From CAWJMD01 sp963843835 (GTDB lineage: Bacteria; Actinomycetota; Actinomycetes; Actinomycetales; CAWJMD01): DNA of 64,000 nucleotides. Below the pieces are notes generated by a model. That model worked only from the letters and a program-made list of their open reading frames with translations, did no database searches and was not told the DNA's origin. Positions 54,594 to 63,949 of this stretch are shown piece after piece. The stretch is from positions 434,001-498,000 of the forward strand of contig CAWJMD010000008.1 of the NCBI GenBank assembly GCA_963843835.1, given 5' to 3'. How positions within the stretch are numbered: position 1 is the stretch's first letter; each line of letters begins with the position of its first letter. A program made the translations under genes and the position numbers.

Positions 54594-55052
54594 TCAGCTC
54601 TCGTCGAGGGCGTCGCGACACAGCAGCACGAGACGGGCGGCCTCACCGCGGTACTCCAGGAGGGCGTGCACCTGCTCCTTCCCACCGTCCTTGACGGCCG
54701 CACGCCGCGCCAGGTCCTGGACGACCGTGGCCTGCTCCTCCACCTGCCGCGAGGGGAGGTCGTGCATCTCGAGCGCGATCGTGCCCTCGACCGCCGCGAG
54801 GCGGCTGCGGACCGCGTCGTCGAAGTCCTGGTAGGGCTCCTGGCCCAGCGGCTTCAGCAGGTCATCGGCGTACCCGATCGCGGAGATCGCCTGCTCGCAC
54901 CCGTCCCCGGGGTCGGTGTACGTCTCCAGACCCGTCAGCGCCGGCGCCGGCGTCGAGGGGTCCGGGCCGGTCTCGGAGGCGGGCGAGGAGCAGGCTGCGA
55001 GGGCGGCGGCCACCAGCACGGTGACGAGCAGACGTCCCAGGAGGCGGTCCAC
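54594..55052 (-). CDS. Putative lipoprotein of unknown function
   Basis: The protein is 152 residues. A lipoprotein signal peptide ends in LAAC with the acylated cysteine at C21. The mature region has a Pro/Thr/Ser linker, two further Cys (GDGCEQAI and LLCRDAL) that may form a disulfide, and helical sequence. No family is recognised. GTG 55052 is used; a TTG at 55073 that overlaps the lipA stop (TTGA) is possible. It lies between lipA and DUF4191, a position not seen in the conserved order I recall. Confidence 0.7.
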   Translation of the reverse strand: MDRLLGRLLVTVLVAAALAACSSPASETGPDPSTPAPALTGLETYTDPGDGCEQAISAIGYADDLLKPLGQEPYQDFDDAVRSRLAAVEGTIALEMHDLPSRQVEEQATVVQDLARRAAVKDGGKEQVHALLEYRGEAARLVLLCRDALDES

Positions 55053-55069
55053 GACGGCGAGCCTGCCCG

Positions 55070-56077
55070 TCAACGCCCCAGGAGGCTGGACGCCTCCTGG
55101 CGGGCGGGCGCCTGGTCGGTCAGGTGTGACAGCGACTCGGGGACGGGCCGTCCGGCAGCCCGCATGGCCTGGGCCCACAGGCGGCCGGCGCGGTACGAGG
55201 AGCGCACCAACGGCCCGCTCATCACGCCGGCGAACCCGATCCGGTCGGCCTCCGCCGTGAGCTCCACGAACTCCTCCGGGCGCACCCACCGGTCCACGGG
55301 GTGGTGCCTGGGGCTCGGCCGCAGGTACTGGGTGATCGTGATCAGGTCGGTGCCCGCGTCGTGCAGGTCGTGCAGCGCCTGCACCACCTCGTCCATGGTC
55401 TCGCCCATGCCGAGGATGAGGTTCGACTTGGTGACCAGCCCCGCGTCCTTGCCCATGGTGATCACGCTCAGGGACCGGTCGTACCGGAACGCGGGCCGGA
55501 TCCGCTTGAAGATGCGGGGGACCGTCTCGACGTTGTGCGCGAACACCTCCGGCTCGGCGTCGATGACCTGGCCGACGAGGTCGGGCACGGCGTTGAAGTC
55601 GGGGATGAGGATCTCGACGCCCGTGCCGGGGTTCAGGGCGTGGACCTGGCGGATGGTCTCGGCGTACAGCCAGGCACCGCCGTCCTCGAGGTCGTCGCGC
55701 GCGACGCCGGTGATCGTGGCGTACCGCAGGCCCATCGCCTGGACGCTCTCCGCGACGCGGCGCGGCTCGTCGCGGTCCAGGGGGCTGGGGCGGCCGGTGT
55801 CGATCTGGCAGAAGTCGCAGCGGCGGGTGCACTGCTCGCCGCCGATGAGGAAGGTGGCCTCGCGGTCCTCCCAGCACTCGAAGATGTTGGGGCAGCCCGC
55901 CTCCTCGCACACCGTGTGCAGCCCCTCGCGCTTCACCAGCGACTTGAGCTCGGTGTACGCCGGCCCCATGCGGGCCCGGGTCTTGATCCACTCCGGCTTC
56001 TTCTCGATGGGCGTCTCGGCGTTGCGCGCCTCGAGGCGCAGCATCCGTCGACCTTCGGGAGCAACCGTCACATCCAT
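55070..56077 (-). CDS. lipA: Lipoyl synthase
   Basis: The protein is 335 residues. This radical SAM enzyme inserts two sulfur atoms into octanoyl groups on lipoyl domains. The auxiliary cluster cysteines are in CEEAGCPNIFEC, the radical SAM cluster in CTRRCDFC, and the C-terminal RSSY segment supplies the serine ligand. ATG 56077 is used; the GTG two codons later is possible. Its substrate proteins include SucB, whose gene end lies at the window edge, and LipB supplies the octanoyl group. Confidence 0.96.
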   Translation of the reverse strand: MDVTVAPEGRRMLRLEARNAETPIEKKPEWIKTRARMGPAYTELKSLVKREGLHTVCEEAGCPNIFECWEDREATFLIGGEQCTRRCDFCQIDTGRPSPLDRDEPRRVAESVQAMGLRYATITGVARDDLEDGGAWLYAETIRQVHALNPGTGVEILIPDFNAVPDLVGQVIDAEPEVFAHNVETVPRIFKRIRPAFRYDRSLSVITMGKDAGLVTKSNLILGMGETMDEVVQALHDLHDAGTDLITITQYLRPSPRHHPVDRWVRPEEFVELTAEADRIGFAGVMSGPLVRSSYRAGRLWAQAMRAAGRPVPESLSHLTDQAPARQEASSLLGR

Positions 56078-56128
56078 AGCCTAAGGCAGGGCCACCTCGC
56101 GGCATTCCCCGCCGCCGGGCTCCGGCCG

Positions 56129-56134
56129 TAGCCT
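56129..56134 (+). promoter_or_regulatory. -10 element of a probable leaderless promoter for the LLM oxidoreductase
   Basis: TAGCCT matches TANNNT and ends seven bases before the ATG at 56142. Confidence 0.4.
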
Positions 56135-56141
56135 GCCGATC

Positions 56142-57068
56142 ATGGACCTGCGCATCTTCACCGAGCCGCAGCAGGGAGCGTCGTACGACGACCTGCTCGC
56201 GGTGGCCCGCACGACGGAGGGCTGCGGGTTCTCCGCGTTCTTCCGTTCCGACCACTACCTGGCGATGGGGTCGGGCGACGGGATGCCGGGTCCCACCGAC
56301 GCCTGGGTCACACTCGCCGGCCTGGCCCGGGACACGACGACAGTGCGCCTCGGCACCCTCGTGAGCTCGGCGACGTTCCGTCAGCCGGGCGTCCTCGCCA
56401 TCCAGGTCGCGCAGGTGGACCAGATGTCCGGTGGGCGCGTGGAGCTCGGGCTCGGTGCCGGCTGGTTCGAGGCCGAGCACGCGGCGTACGGCATCGAGTT
56501 CCCCGAGGTGGGTGAGCGCTTCGACCGGCTCGACGAGCAGCTGGCGGTGATCACCGGGCTGTGGCAGACCCCCGTCGGGGAGCGTCTCGACTTCGAGGGA
56601 CGGCACTACCGGATCGTCGACTCACCTGCCCTGCCCAAGCCGGTGCAGTCACCCGTGCCCGTGATCGTGGGCGGGCACGGCCCGAGGCGGACCCCGGCGC
56701 TGGCGGCCCGCTACGCGACGGAGTTCAACGTGGCCTTCTCGACCCCCGACGTCGTGGCGCGCCAGGTCGGCCGGGTGCGCGCCGCCTGCGCGGAGGTCGG
56801 ACGTGACCCGGACGAGATGACGTTCTCCAGCGCGCTGCCGCTGTGCATCGGGCGCGACGACGCCGAGGTGGCCCGGCGCGCGGAGGCGATCGGCCGCGAC
56901 GTCGCCACCGCGGTGAGCGACGGAGTCGGCGGGTCGGTCGACCAGGCCGTGGACACGCTGGGGCGGTACGCCGAGGTGGGGGTGCAGCGGTTCTACCTGC
57001 AGGTCCTCGACCTCGCCGACCTCGACCACGTCGAGCTGGCGGCGGAGGTCAGACCCCGGCTCGGGTGA
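56142..57068 (+). CDS. LLM class F420-dependent oxidoreductase
   Basis: The protein is 308 residues with the luciferase-like TIM barrel. Visible segments are FRSDHYLAMGSG, DQMSGGRVELGLGAGWFEAEH and the cofactor-loop VPVIVGGHGPRRTPALAARYA. Actinobacterial members use deazaflavin F420 or FMN to reduce or oxidise small molecules; the substrate is unknown. It sits on the opposite strand between lipA and lipB. It overlaps the lipB end by 20 bases, so it is an insertion in the usual lipB-lipA order. Confidence 0.9.
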   Translation: MDLRIFTEPQQGASYDDLLAVARTTEGCGFSAFFRSDHYLAMGSGDGMPGPTDAWVTLAGLARDTTTVRLGTLVSSATFRQPGVLAIQVAQVDQMSGGRVELGLGAGWFEAEHAAYGIEFPEVGERFDRLDEQLAVITGLWQTPVGERLDFEGRHYRIVDSPALPKPVQSPVPVIVGGHGPRRTPALAARYATEFNVAFSTPDVVARQVGRVRAACAEVGRDPDEMTFSSALPLCIGRDDAEVARRAEAIGRDVATAVSDGVGGSVDQAVDTLGRYAEVGVQRFYLQVLDLADLDHVELAAEVRPRLG

Positions 57069-57699
57069 GTGCCGCGTCGAGCCGGCCCTCGACCAGCGGG
57101 ACGACGTCAGCGACCGTGACCCGACGTCCGAGCTCGCGGGTCAGGCTCGTCACGCCCGCGTCCGGGATGCCGCAGGGGACGATGCCCTGCGCCCAGCCGA
57201 GGTCGCAGTCGGCGTTGAGGGCGAAACCGTGCATCGTCACGCCCTGCGCGACCCGGATGCCGATGGCGGCGACCTTGCGGTCCTGGCTGCCGGGTTCGCC
57301 GGGGTCGGCCGTCACCCAGACCCCGCTGCGTCCCTCCACCCTGGTCGTGGCCAGGCCGACGTCGGCGCAGACCTCGATCAGGACGTGCTCGAGCCGGCGC
57401 ACGTAGGCCACCACGTCCACGGGATCCGGCAGGTGGACGATCGGGTACCCGACCAGCTGGCCGGGACCGTGCCACGTGATCTTGCCCCCGCGGTCGACGT
57501 CGATCACGGGCGTGCCGTCGAACGGCCTCTCGTGCGGCTCGGTGCGCTTACCGGCGGTGTAGACCGCCTCGTGCTCCAGCAGCAGCACGGTGTCCTCGCG
57601 CTCGCCGGCCGCGACCTGCCGGTGCACGTCGCGCTGCAGCTGCCAGCCCGCGGCGTACTCGACCGGCGTCGGCACGAACCCAGGGTGCTCGAAACGCAT
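57049..57699 (-). CDS. lipB: Octanoyltransferase
   Basis: The protein is 216 residues. It moves octanoyl groups from acyl carrier protein to lipoyl domains. Hallmarks are DRGGKITWHGPGQLVGYP, the lysine segment DRKVAAIGIRV, MHGFALN, and the catalytic cysteine in GIVPCGIPDAGVTSL. ATG 57699 gives the normal length. It pairs functionally with lipA, and the 3' end overlaps the convergent LLM gene. Confidence 0.95.
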   Translation of the reverse strand: MRFEHPGFVPTPVEYAAGWQLQRDVHRQVAAGEREDTVLLLEHEAVYTAGKRTEPHERPFDGTPVIDVDRGGKITWHGPGQLVGYPIVHLPDPVDVVAYVRRLEHVLIEVCADVGLATTRVEGRSGVWVTADPGEPGSQDRKVAAIGIRVAQGVTMHGFALNADCDLGWAQGIVPCGIPDAGVTSLTRELGRRVTVADVVPLVEGRLDAALTRAGV

Positions 57700-57764
57700 C
57701 CCGCGAGAATACGCCGCAGCCGGTCGGGACCAGCGAAGGGGAGTTGTCCTCGCACGACGTGGTG

Positions 57765-58253
57765 TCAGGACCAGCGACGGCTGCCGAGCGTGCGCACCAG
57801 CGTGACGAGGTGGTCCCTCAGCGCGTCGTTCTGGTCGGGGCTGAGGGCCGCGAGGAGCATCCGCTCCGCGCTGTCGCCCGCCGCCGCGGCACGAGCCGCC
57901 CGGAGCCCCGCCGGGGTCACCGTGACCTCCATCCGGCGGCGGTCGAGGGACGACCGGACGCGGGTGACGTAGCCGGCGCGCTCCATGCGCTCCACGACGC
58001 GGCTCATCGTCTGGTCCTCGACCTGGTGGCCGGTCGCGAGCTCCCGCTGGCTCATCGGACCACCGGCCAGCGACCAGAGCACGGCGAAGCTCGCGTGGTT
58101 GAGGTCGTAGGCGGCCAGGTGCGCATCCCATGCGTGTTCGACCAGACGCGCCGCCGTGGACAGCAGCCTGCCGGTCGCCCATGTCTCGAGGTCGTCGGGG
58201 CGCTGGGAGTGGGCGTCCGGATGCTCTGTCTCAGAGTCGTTCTCGGCTACCAC
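57765..58253 (-). CDS. MarR family transcriptional regulator
   Basis: The protein is 162 residues. The winged helix occupies the middle (MSQRELATGHQVEDQTMSRVVERME), with the wing DRRRMEVTVT after it. GTG 58253 is the start. It is divergent from an MMPL transporter, and a perfect palindrome lies between the two genes over both -10 regions, so it very likely represses itself and the transporter until a ligand binds. Confidence 0.92.
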   Translation of the reverse strand: MVAENDSETEHPDAHSQRPDDLETWATGRLLSTAARLVEHAWDAHLAAYDLNHASFAVLWSLAGGPMSQRELATGHQVEDQTMSRVVERMERAGYVTRVRSSLDRRRMEVTVTPAGLRAARAAAAGDSAERMLLAALSPDQNDALRDHLVTLVRTLGSRRWS

Positions 58254-58319
58254 ACCTCGTCCCCTTCCCTGGCCGTGCCCTCTTTGGGCCGGACCGCCTC
58301 CGCTCGTCGAGATGCAGAA

Positions 58320-58337
58320 TACTCAGCAGGCTGAGTA
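58320..58337. promoter_or_regulatory. MarR operator palindrome overlapping divergent promoters
   Basis: TACTCAGC-AG-GCTGAGTA is a perfect inverted repeat with eight-base arms. On the plus strand the -10-like TAACAT (58336-58341) for the transporter overlaps its right end. On the minus strand TATTCT (58321-58316) for marR overlaps its left end. The transporter ATG is 42 bases downstream of the palindrome. Confidence 0.8.
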
Positions 58338-58379
58338 ACATCCCTGGGGAACCTGCCGAGGCCCTGAGGGGGACGCACG

Positions 58380-60635
58380 ATGCCACGCCGCGAGCCGGCT
58401 CGACGGGCTGGACACCGCCCACCCGCCGGCCGGCGGTCGGCGGTGCTGCGTGCCGTCGCGCTGCTGGCGCTCGCCCTGGTGTGGGTGGGTCTCGCGGGCG
58501 TCGGCGGACCACTCGTCGGGCGGCTCGCCGAGGTCGCCGAGAACGACAACGCCTCGTTCCTGCCGGAGTCGGCTGAGTCGACGCGGGTCGCGGAGCTCGC
58601 CGCCGGGTTCTCCGACGACTCGTCGCTGCCGTACTTCGTGCTGGCCGAGTCGTCCACCGGCGGCGCGCTGACCGACGTCCAGGTGGATGCGCTGACGCGC
58701 TGGCAGGGCGAGGTGGACTCGCTCGCCGTCCCGGGCTCCGGCGGCCAGGTCGTCGGCGACTTCGTCCTCGCCCCGTCGAGCGGGCCCCCGCCCGACCAGG
58801 TGCGGGTGTCCGACGACGGCGAGGCAGCGCTCGTGATCGTCCCCCTCGACGCGAACGGCGCCGACCGTGAGCTGGAGAGCGGGGACAGCGTCGTCTTCTC
58901 GGTCGCGGAGGCGCTCCGGACGTCCTTGGCCGACCAGGTCGAGCCCGAGGGCCTGGACGCGTCCGTCGGCGGCCCTGGCGGCGTGCTGGCGGACCTCGTC
59001 ACGGCCTTCTCGGGCATCGACGGCCGTCTGCTGCAGGTCACCCTCGTCGTCGTCTTCGTGATCCTGCTGCTGGTGTACCGCAGCCCGGTGCTGCCGTTCG
59101 TCGCGCTGCTCTCCGCGGTGTTCGCGCTGTCGGCCGCCGGGGGCAGTGGTCTACCCCCTGGCCAAGAACGGCGTCATCGACCTGAACGGCCAGAGCCAGG
59201 GGATCCTGCTCATCCTCTCGGTGGGCGCCGCGACCGACTACGCGCTGCTGCTCGTCGCCCGCTACCGGGAGGAGCTGCACGACCACGAGAGGTCCCGGAC
59301 GCCCTAGCCGTGGCCTGGCGGGCGTCGGTGCCGCCCATCCTCGCCTCCGGCACGACGGTCGTCCTCGGCCTGCTGTGCCTCCTGCTCTCCGACCTCGGCT
59401 CGACCCGCGGCCTGGGTCCGGTCGGTGCGCTCGGGATCGTGGCGGCGATGGCTTCGGTGCTGACCTTCCTGCCCGTGCTGCTGCTCGCCGGGCGACGGCT
59501 GTTCTGGCCCCGGATCCCGTCGCTCGACCACCGCCATCGCTCCGACGTCATCGGACCCGACGGGTCGGTGCAGGGGACGGGGGTCTGGGCGCGGGTCTCC
59601 GACCTGGTCGCCCGCCGTGCCCGCCTGGTCTGGGGCGTGACCCTCGTCGTGCTGCTGGGCCTGGCCGCCTTCGCGCCCACGTTCGAGGCCGAGGGCACCG
59701 CCCAGACCGAGGTGTTCCGCGACCCGGTCGACTCGATCACCGCCACGGAGGTGCTCAACGCCCACTTCGACGGAGGCGCCGGCAGCCCGACCCTGGTGCT
59801 GACCGACGAGGCCGACCTGGACGACGTGCTGAGTGTCGTCCGCGGCGTCGAAGGGGTGGGGGACGCCGCCGTGCTGCCAGACTCCTCCGCCGCCGCCGGG
59901 CCGCCCGGCGCGGGCGGCAGTGCCCCGGCCCCCAAGGTCGTCGACGGGCGCGTGGAGGTGCTCGTCACGCTCTCGGTGCCCGCCGACACCCCTGAGGGCG
60001 AGGCGGTCGTCACCGACCTGCGGACGAGCCTCGACCAGGTCGGGGGCGACGTCCTGGTCGGCGGAGCCACCGCCGTGAACCTGGACGTGCGCGAAGCGAG
60101 CCTGCGCGACCTGCGGGTGGTCGTGCCGGCGGTGCTGGTGGTGATCCTGGTGGTGCTGATCGTCCTGCTGCGCAGCCTGGTCGCCCCACTGCTCCTGGTG
60201 CTGGCCAACGTCGTCTCCTTCGCCGCGACGATCGGTCTCAGCGCGCTGGTCTTCGACCACGTCCTCGACCTGCCGGGGAGCGACCCGGCGATCCCCCTCT
60301 ACGGGTTCGTCTTCCTCGTGGCCCTCGGCATCGACTACTCGATCTTCCTGATGACCCGCGTGCGCGAGGAGTCCGTCGGCCGCGGCACGCGGCCCGGGAT
60401 CCTCGTGGGGCTCGCCGTCACCGGTGGCGTGATCACGAGCGCCGGGGTGGTGCTGGCCTCGACGTTCGGCGCCCTCGGCACGATCCCCCTGCTCTTCCTG
60501 CTGCAGGTGGCCTTCATCGTGTCCGTCGGGGTCCTGATCGACACGCTGGTCGTGCGCTCCCTCCTCGTCCCGGCCGTGGCCTACGACCTGGGACCCCGCG
60601 TCTGGTGGCCGAGCGCGCTCGCTCGCCGGAGCTGA
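58380..60635 (+). pseudogene. MMPL family transporter, with two compensating frameshifts
   Basis: The protein is 751 residues after repair. MMPL/RND transporters export lipids or drugs with the proton gradient. The N-terminal helix is followed by a periplasmic loop with ENDNASFLPESAES; later segments are RASVPPILASGTTVVLGLL and FLVALGIDYSIFLMTRVREE. Between 59140 and 59300 the given frame is not family-like. One surplus G in the run at 59139-59143 and one missing G near 59298 restore YPLAKNGVIDLNG and ATDYALLLVARYREEL, which hold conserved Asp-Tyr residues. ATG 58380 has GAGGGGG upstream. It is divergent from and probably controlled by the MarR regulator. Sequencing error is likelier than decay. 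Confidence 0.85.
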
Positions 60636-60704
60636 GACGCGCGAGCCGCGGCTGCCTGTGGACGACGGGCGCGGCGCGGCCGGCCACTGGTCCACGATCG
60701 GGGG

Positions 60705-62166
60705 ATGACCGACGGGGCAGTACCGGCACCGTCGGCGGTGAGGAAGCCGGCGCCGGTGGTCGCGGGCGTCACCACGGGACGGCTGCTGGGGGCGGGGTCC
60801 CACGCCCAGGTGTGGTCGGGCGTCGAGGCCGACTCGGGTCGACAGGTCGCGCTGAAGGTGCTCGACCTCGACGCGGAGCGTCTCGACGGGGCCGGACGCG
60901 AGATCCGGCTGCTGCGCCGGATCGAGCACGACCACGTGGTGCGGCTCCTGCGGGTCGACCGGTCGGCGTGCGGCCGCACCGTGATGGTGCTCGAGCGGGC
61001 CGCCGGGGGCAGCCTGCGAGCCCTCGTCGGAGCGCGCGGACGCCTCGACCCGGGCGAGGTCGTCACGGTCCTGACCCCGCTCGCGCAGGCGCTCGGCGAC
61101 CTGCACGGGCGAGGGCTCGTCCACGGCGACGTCACACCGGGCAACGTGCTCTTCGCCGACGGCGGGCGCCCCCTCCTCGCCGACCTCGGTGTCGGACGCG
61201 TCCTCGGCCTCGAGGCCGCCATCCACGGCACGCCAGGCTTCGTGGACCCGGTCCTCGCGCTCGGGGGGCTGCCGACGCCGGCCGGTGACGTCTACTCGCT
61301 CGGGGCCGTGGCGTGGTTCGCCCTCACCGGACGCAGCCCCGGGACGGCCGGTGAGCGCGCCCCGCTGACGTCGCTGGTCCCCACCACACCGTTCGCCCTC
61401 GCGTCCGTCGTCGAGGGCTGCCTCGATCCCGACCCGTCGAGCCGACCCGGCGCGGCCGCGTTGGCGGCCGACGTCTACGGCGCCGCCACCGCGGAACCCG
61501 TGCGGCTGGTCCCCACCGACGCGGGAGCCGACGCGGCCGAGGTCCTCACGCACCGCCTGCGGCGCGAGGCCACACAGCCTGCAGCGGCCGAGGCGGTGCC
61601 GCGCGGGCGACGACCTCGGGTCGTACCGGCCGTCGCTGCAGCGGTCGTCGGGGTGGTCGTCGTCGGGGGCGGCGGCGTCTGGCTCGGTGTCAACCAGAAC
61701 TCGCCTCGGGGCGCGGACACCGGTGCGCGGGACCGAACCCGGTTCGCGGCGTCAGTGGGAGCCGAGGGGGCAGAGATGGTGCACGAGTCCCCGGTGGCTG
61801 CCCTCACCCGGCTGAGTGACGCTCGGGCACAGGCGTTCTCGCGTGCCGATGTCGAGGCCGTCCGGCGCGTCAACGTGCCGGGCTCGGGGGCGCTCGACGC
61901 CGACCTGGCGACGCTCGAGGCGCTGGGGTCGCGGGGCGTCGTCCTACGCGGGCCTGACGTTCACCGTGGCCGACGTGGCGCTGCTCAGCGACACGGGGGT
62001 GGAGGCCGTCGTCCGCGCAACCGTCGTCACCGGCGCACACCAGGTGGTGGGCAGCACCGACGGCGTCGTTGTGCAGGAGGTCCCGGCCTCGCCGGAGCGT
62101 GTGGTCACCCTGACCCTGCGACGCGACCGGGACGGGTGGCGCGTCCTGGGGGTCGCAGGTGCCTGA
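60705..62166 (+). CDS. Membrane-anchored serine/threonine protein kinase-like protein, one frameshift
   Basis: The protein is about 486 residues after repair. The kinase domain spans residues 20-270: glycine loop GRLLGAGSHAQVW, lysine in VALKVLDLD, catalytic HGDVTPGNVLF (HGD in place of HRD) and DLG in place of DFG in LLADLGVGR. Activity may be atypical. A single transmembrane helix lies near residues 305-325, then an extracytoplasmic domain. One extra G in the run at 61933-61936 breaks the frame; repaired sequence continues YAGLTFTVADVALLSDTG to the TGA at 62164-62166. The uncorrected frame runs to 62246 in Arg-rich nonsense. Confidence 0.8.
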
Positions 62167-62255
62167 CCGGCACTCCGACGCGGGATGCGGCGCGCGAGTC
62201 CGCTTTGCGGGGGTATCGTGCGGCCACCGTCGAGACGGCACGATGAGGAGAAGAG

Positions 62256-63013
62256 ATGGCAACGTTCACGCGGTCGGACGAGCTGCAGGGAGCGGAGTTC
62301 GTCGATGCGGACCTACGCGGCGCCCGGTTCATCAGGGCCGACCTGTCCGGCGTCGTGATGCGGGCGTCGACGTGCAGGGGGCGGACATCGACGCACCGTG
62401 GCTCTTCGACGCCGAGAGCTTCCTGCGCGTCAACGGGGTGGACGTGATCCCGCTCGTCGAGGCCGAGCTCGAACCGCCGCTTTCCCGGCCGCGCGGACCG
62501 GCGCGCCGGAGATCCGGACGGCCTGCGCGCGGCCTGGGCCGCGCTCGAGCGCACGTGGTCGGCCACCCTCGATCGCGTCGCGGCGATGCCGGCTGGCACG
62601 GTCGACGTGTCGGTGGGCGGCGAGTGGTCGTTCGCGCAGACGCTGCGGCACCTGGTCATGGCCACGGACGTGTGGCTGGGCCGGGCGATCCTGGAGGAGG
62701 AACAGCCCTTCCACCCGATCGGCCAGCCCAACGCCGAGTACGAGACCGACGGCAACGACATGTCGGTCTTCACGACGGTCACACCGTCGTACGCCGAGGT
62801 GCTCGAGGTCCGAGCGGGCCACGTCGCCAGGGTGCGCGACTTCCTCGCCACCGTCACACCGGACGAGCTGACCGCGACGCGGAGGAACCCGTGGGACCCC
62901 GGGTACAGGAGACCACGCTGTCGTGCCTGCACACGATCCTCGAGGAGGAGTGGGAGCACCACCGCTACGCCGTACGCGACCTCGACGCGATCGAGGCGGA
63001 GTCCGGGGCCTGA
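62256..63013 (+). pseudogene. Pentapeptide-repeat/DinB family protein, with three frameshifts
   Basis: The protein is about 252 residues after repair. The N-terminal 45 residues are pentapeptide-repeat-like (LQGAEFVDADLRGARF, RADLSGVVM). The rest is a DinB four-helix domain with WSFAQTLRHLVMATDVWLGR and LEEEWEHHRYAVRDLD, whose histidines would bind metal. One missing G near 62365, one extra C near 62474 and one missing C near 62910 account for all frame changes. The repaired junctions read VDVQGADIDAPWLF, ELERRFPGRADRRAG and GYQETTLSCLH. ATG 62256 follows GAGGAGAAGAG. DinB proteins of this kind are often thiol-dependent transferases or of unknown role. Confidence 0.8.
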
Positions 63014-63021
63014 CGGACGTC

Positions 63022-63915
63022 TCAGGCGTCGGCCAGCCACGAGGCGGCCTGGCCGATGTCCCCGTGCACGAAGTCGTAGCCAGCGTCGATGAGGACCTGC
63101 GGGGCGACGCGCTTGCTGCCCAGCACGGTCTCGGCGAACTCGCCGAGCCCGAGCTTGAGCGCGAAGGGCGGGACCACGGCGACCGCCGGACGGTGCAGGG
63201 CCTTGGCGAGCGCGCGGGTGAACTCGGCGTTGGTCACGGGCTCGGGTGCGACGAGGTTCACCGGGCCCTCGACGTCGTGGTCGAGAGCGAAGGTGATGGC
63301 ACCGAGCACGTCGGGGAGGGTGATCCAGCTCCACCACGCAGACCCGCTGCCCAGCCTGCCGCCGAGGCCCACCTTGAAGAGGGGGAGCAGGCGACCCAGT
63401 GCGCCCCCACCCGGACCGAGCACCAGCCCGGTGCGCAGGTGGGCCACCCGGATGCCTGCGTCGTCGGCAGGGTGGGAGGCGGCCTCCCACTCGACGCACA
63501 CGTCGGAGAGGAAGGCGTGCCCCGGGGGATCGGCCTCGGTGAGCACCAGGTCGCCGCGGTCCGTCCCGTAGTAGTCGATCCCGGACGACTGCACCAGGAC
63601 GCGGGGGAGCGGGTCGAGCTGCGCCAGGGCGGTGCTGAGCGTCCGCGACGAGTCGACCCGGGAGTCGCGGATGACGCGCTTGTACTCGGCGGTCCACCGG
63701 TGGTCGGCCGCGCCGGCTCCCGACAGGTTGACCGCCGCCTCGACCCCGGCCAGGGCGGAGACGTCCAGCTCACCGGCGGCCGGGTCCCACTCCACCTCGT
63801 CCGCGGTCCGGGGCAGGCGCCGCACCAGGCGCAGCACGTCGTGGCCCTCTGCCCGCAGGTGGGCGACGAGCGGCTCCCCGATGAAGCCGGAGGCACCGCT
63901 GACGACGACCTTCAT
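63022..63915 (-). CDS. TIGR01777 family NAD-dependent epimerase/dehydratase-like protein
   Basis: The protein is 297 residues. The N-terminal Rossmann motif is VVVSGASGFIGEPL, followed by NLSGAGAADHRW and SSGIDYYGT (SDR-type Tyr), and the C-terminal DUF1731 region has VPPFALKLGLGEFAETVLGSKRV. It resembles the SulA/YfcH group, and its substrate is unknown. A TIGR01777 gene next to sucB/dlaT and upstream of lipB is a conserved actinobacterial arrangement, which supports the call. Confidence 0.92.
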   Translation of the reverse strand: MKVVVSGASGFIGEPLVAHLRAEGHDVLRLVRRLPRTADEVEWDPAAGELDVSALAGVEAAVNLSGAGAADHRWTAEYKRVIRDSRVDSSRTLSTALAQLDPLPRVLVQSSGIDYYGTDRGDLVLTEADPPGHAFLSDVCVEWEAASHPADDAGIRVAHLRTGLVLGPGGGALGRLLPLFKVGLGGRLGSGSAWWSWITLPDVLGAITFALDHDVEGPVNLVAPEPVTNAEFTRALAKALHRPAVAVVPPFALKLGLGEFAETVLGSKRVAPQVLIDAGYDFVHGDIGQAASWLADA

Positions 63916-63949
63916 GGCCGAACGAGCCGGCCGCCGCCCGACCTCGCCA

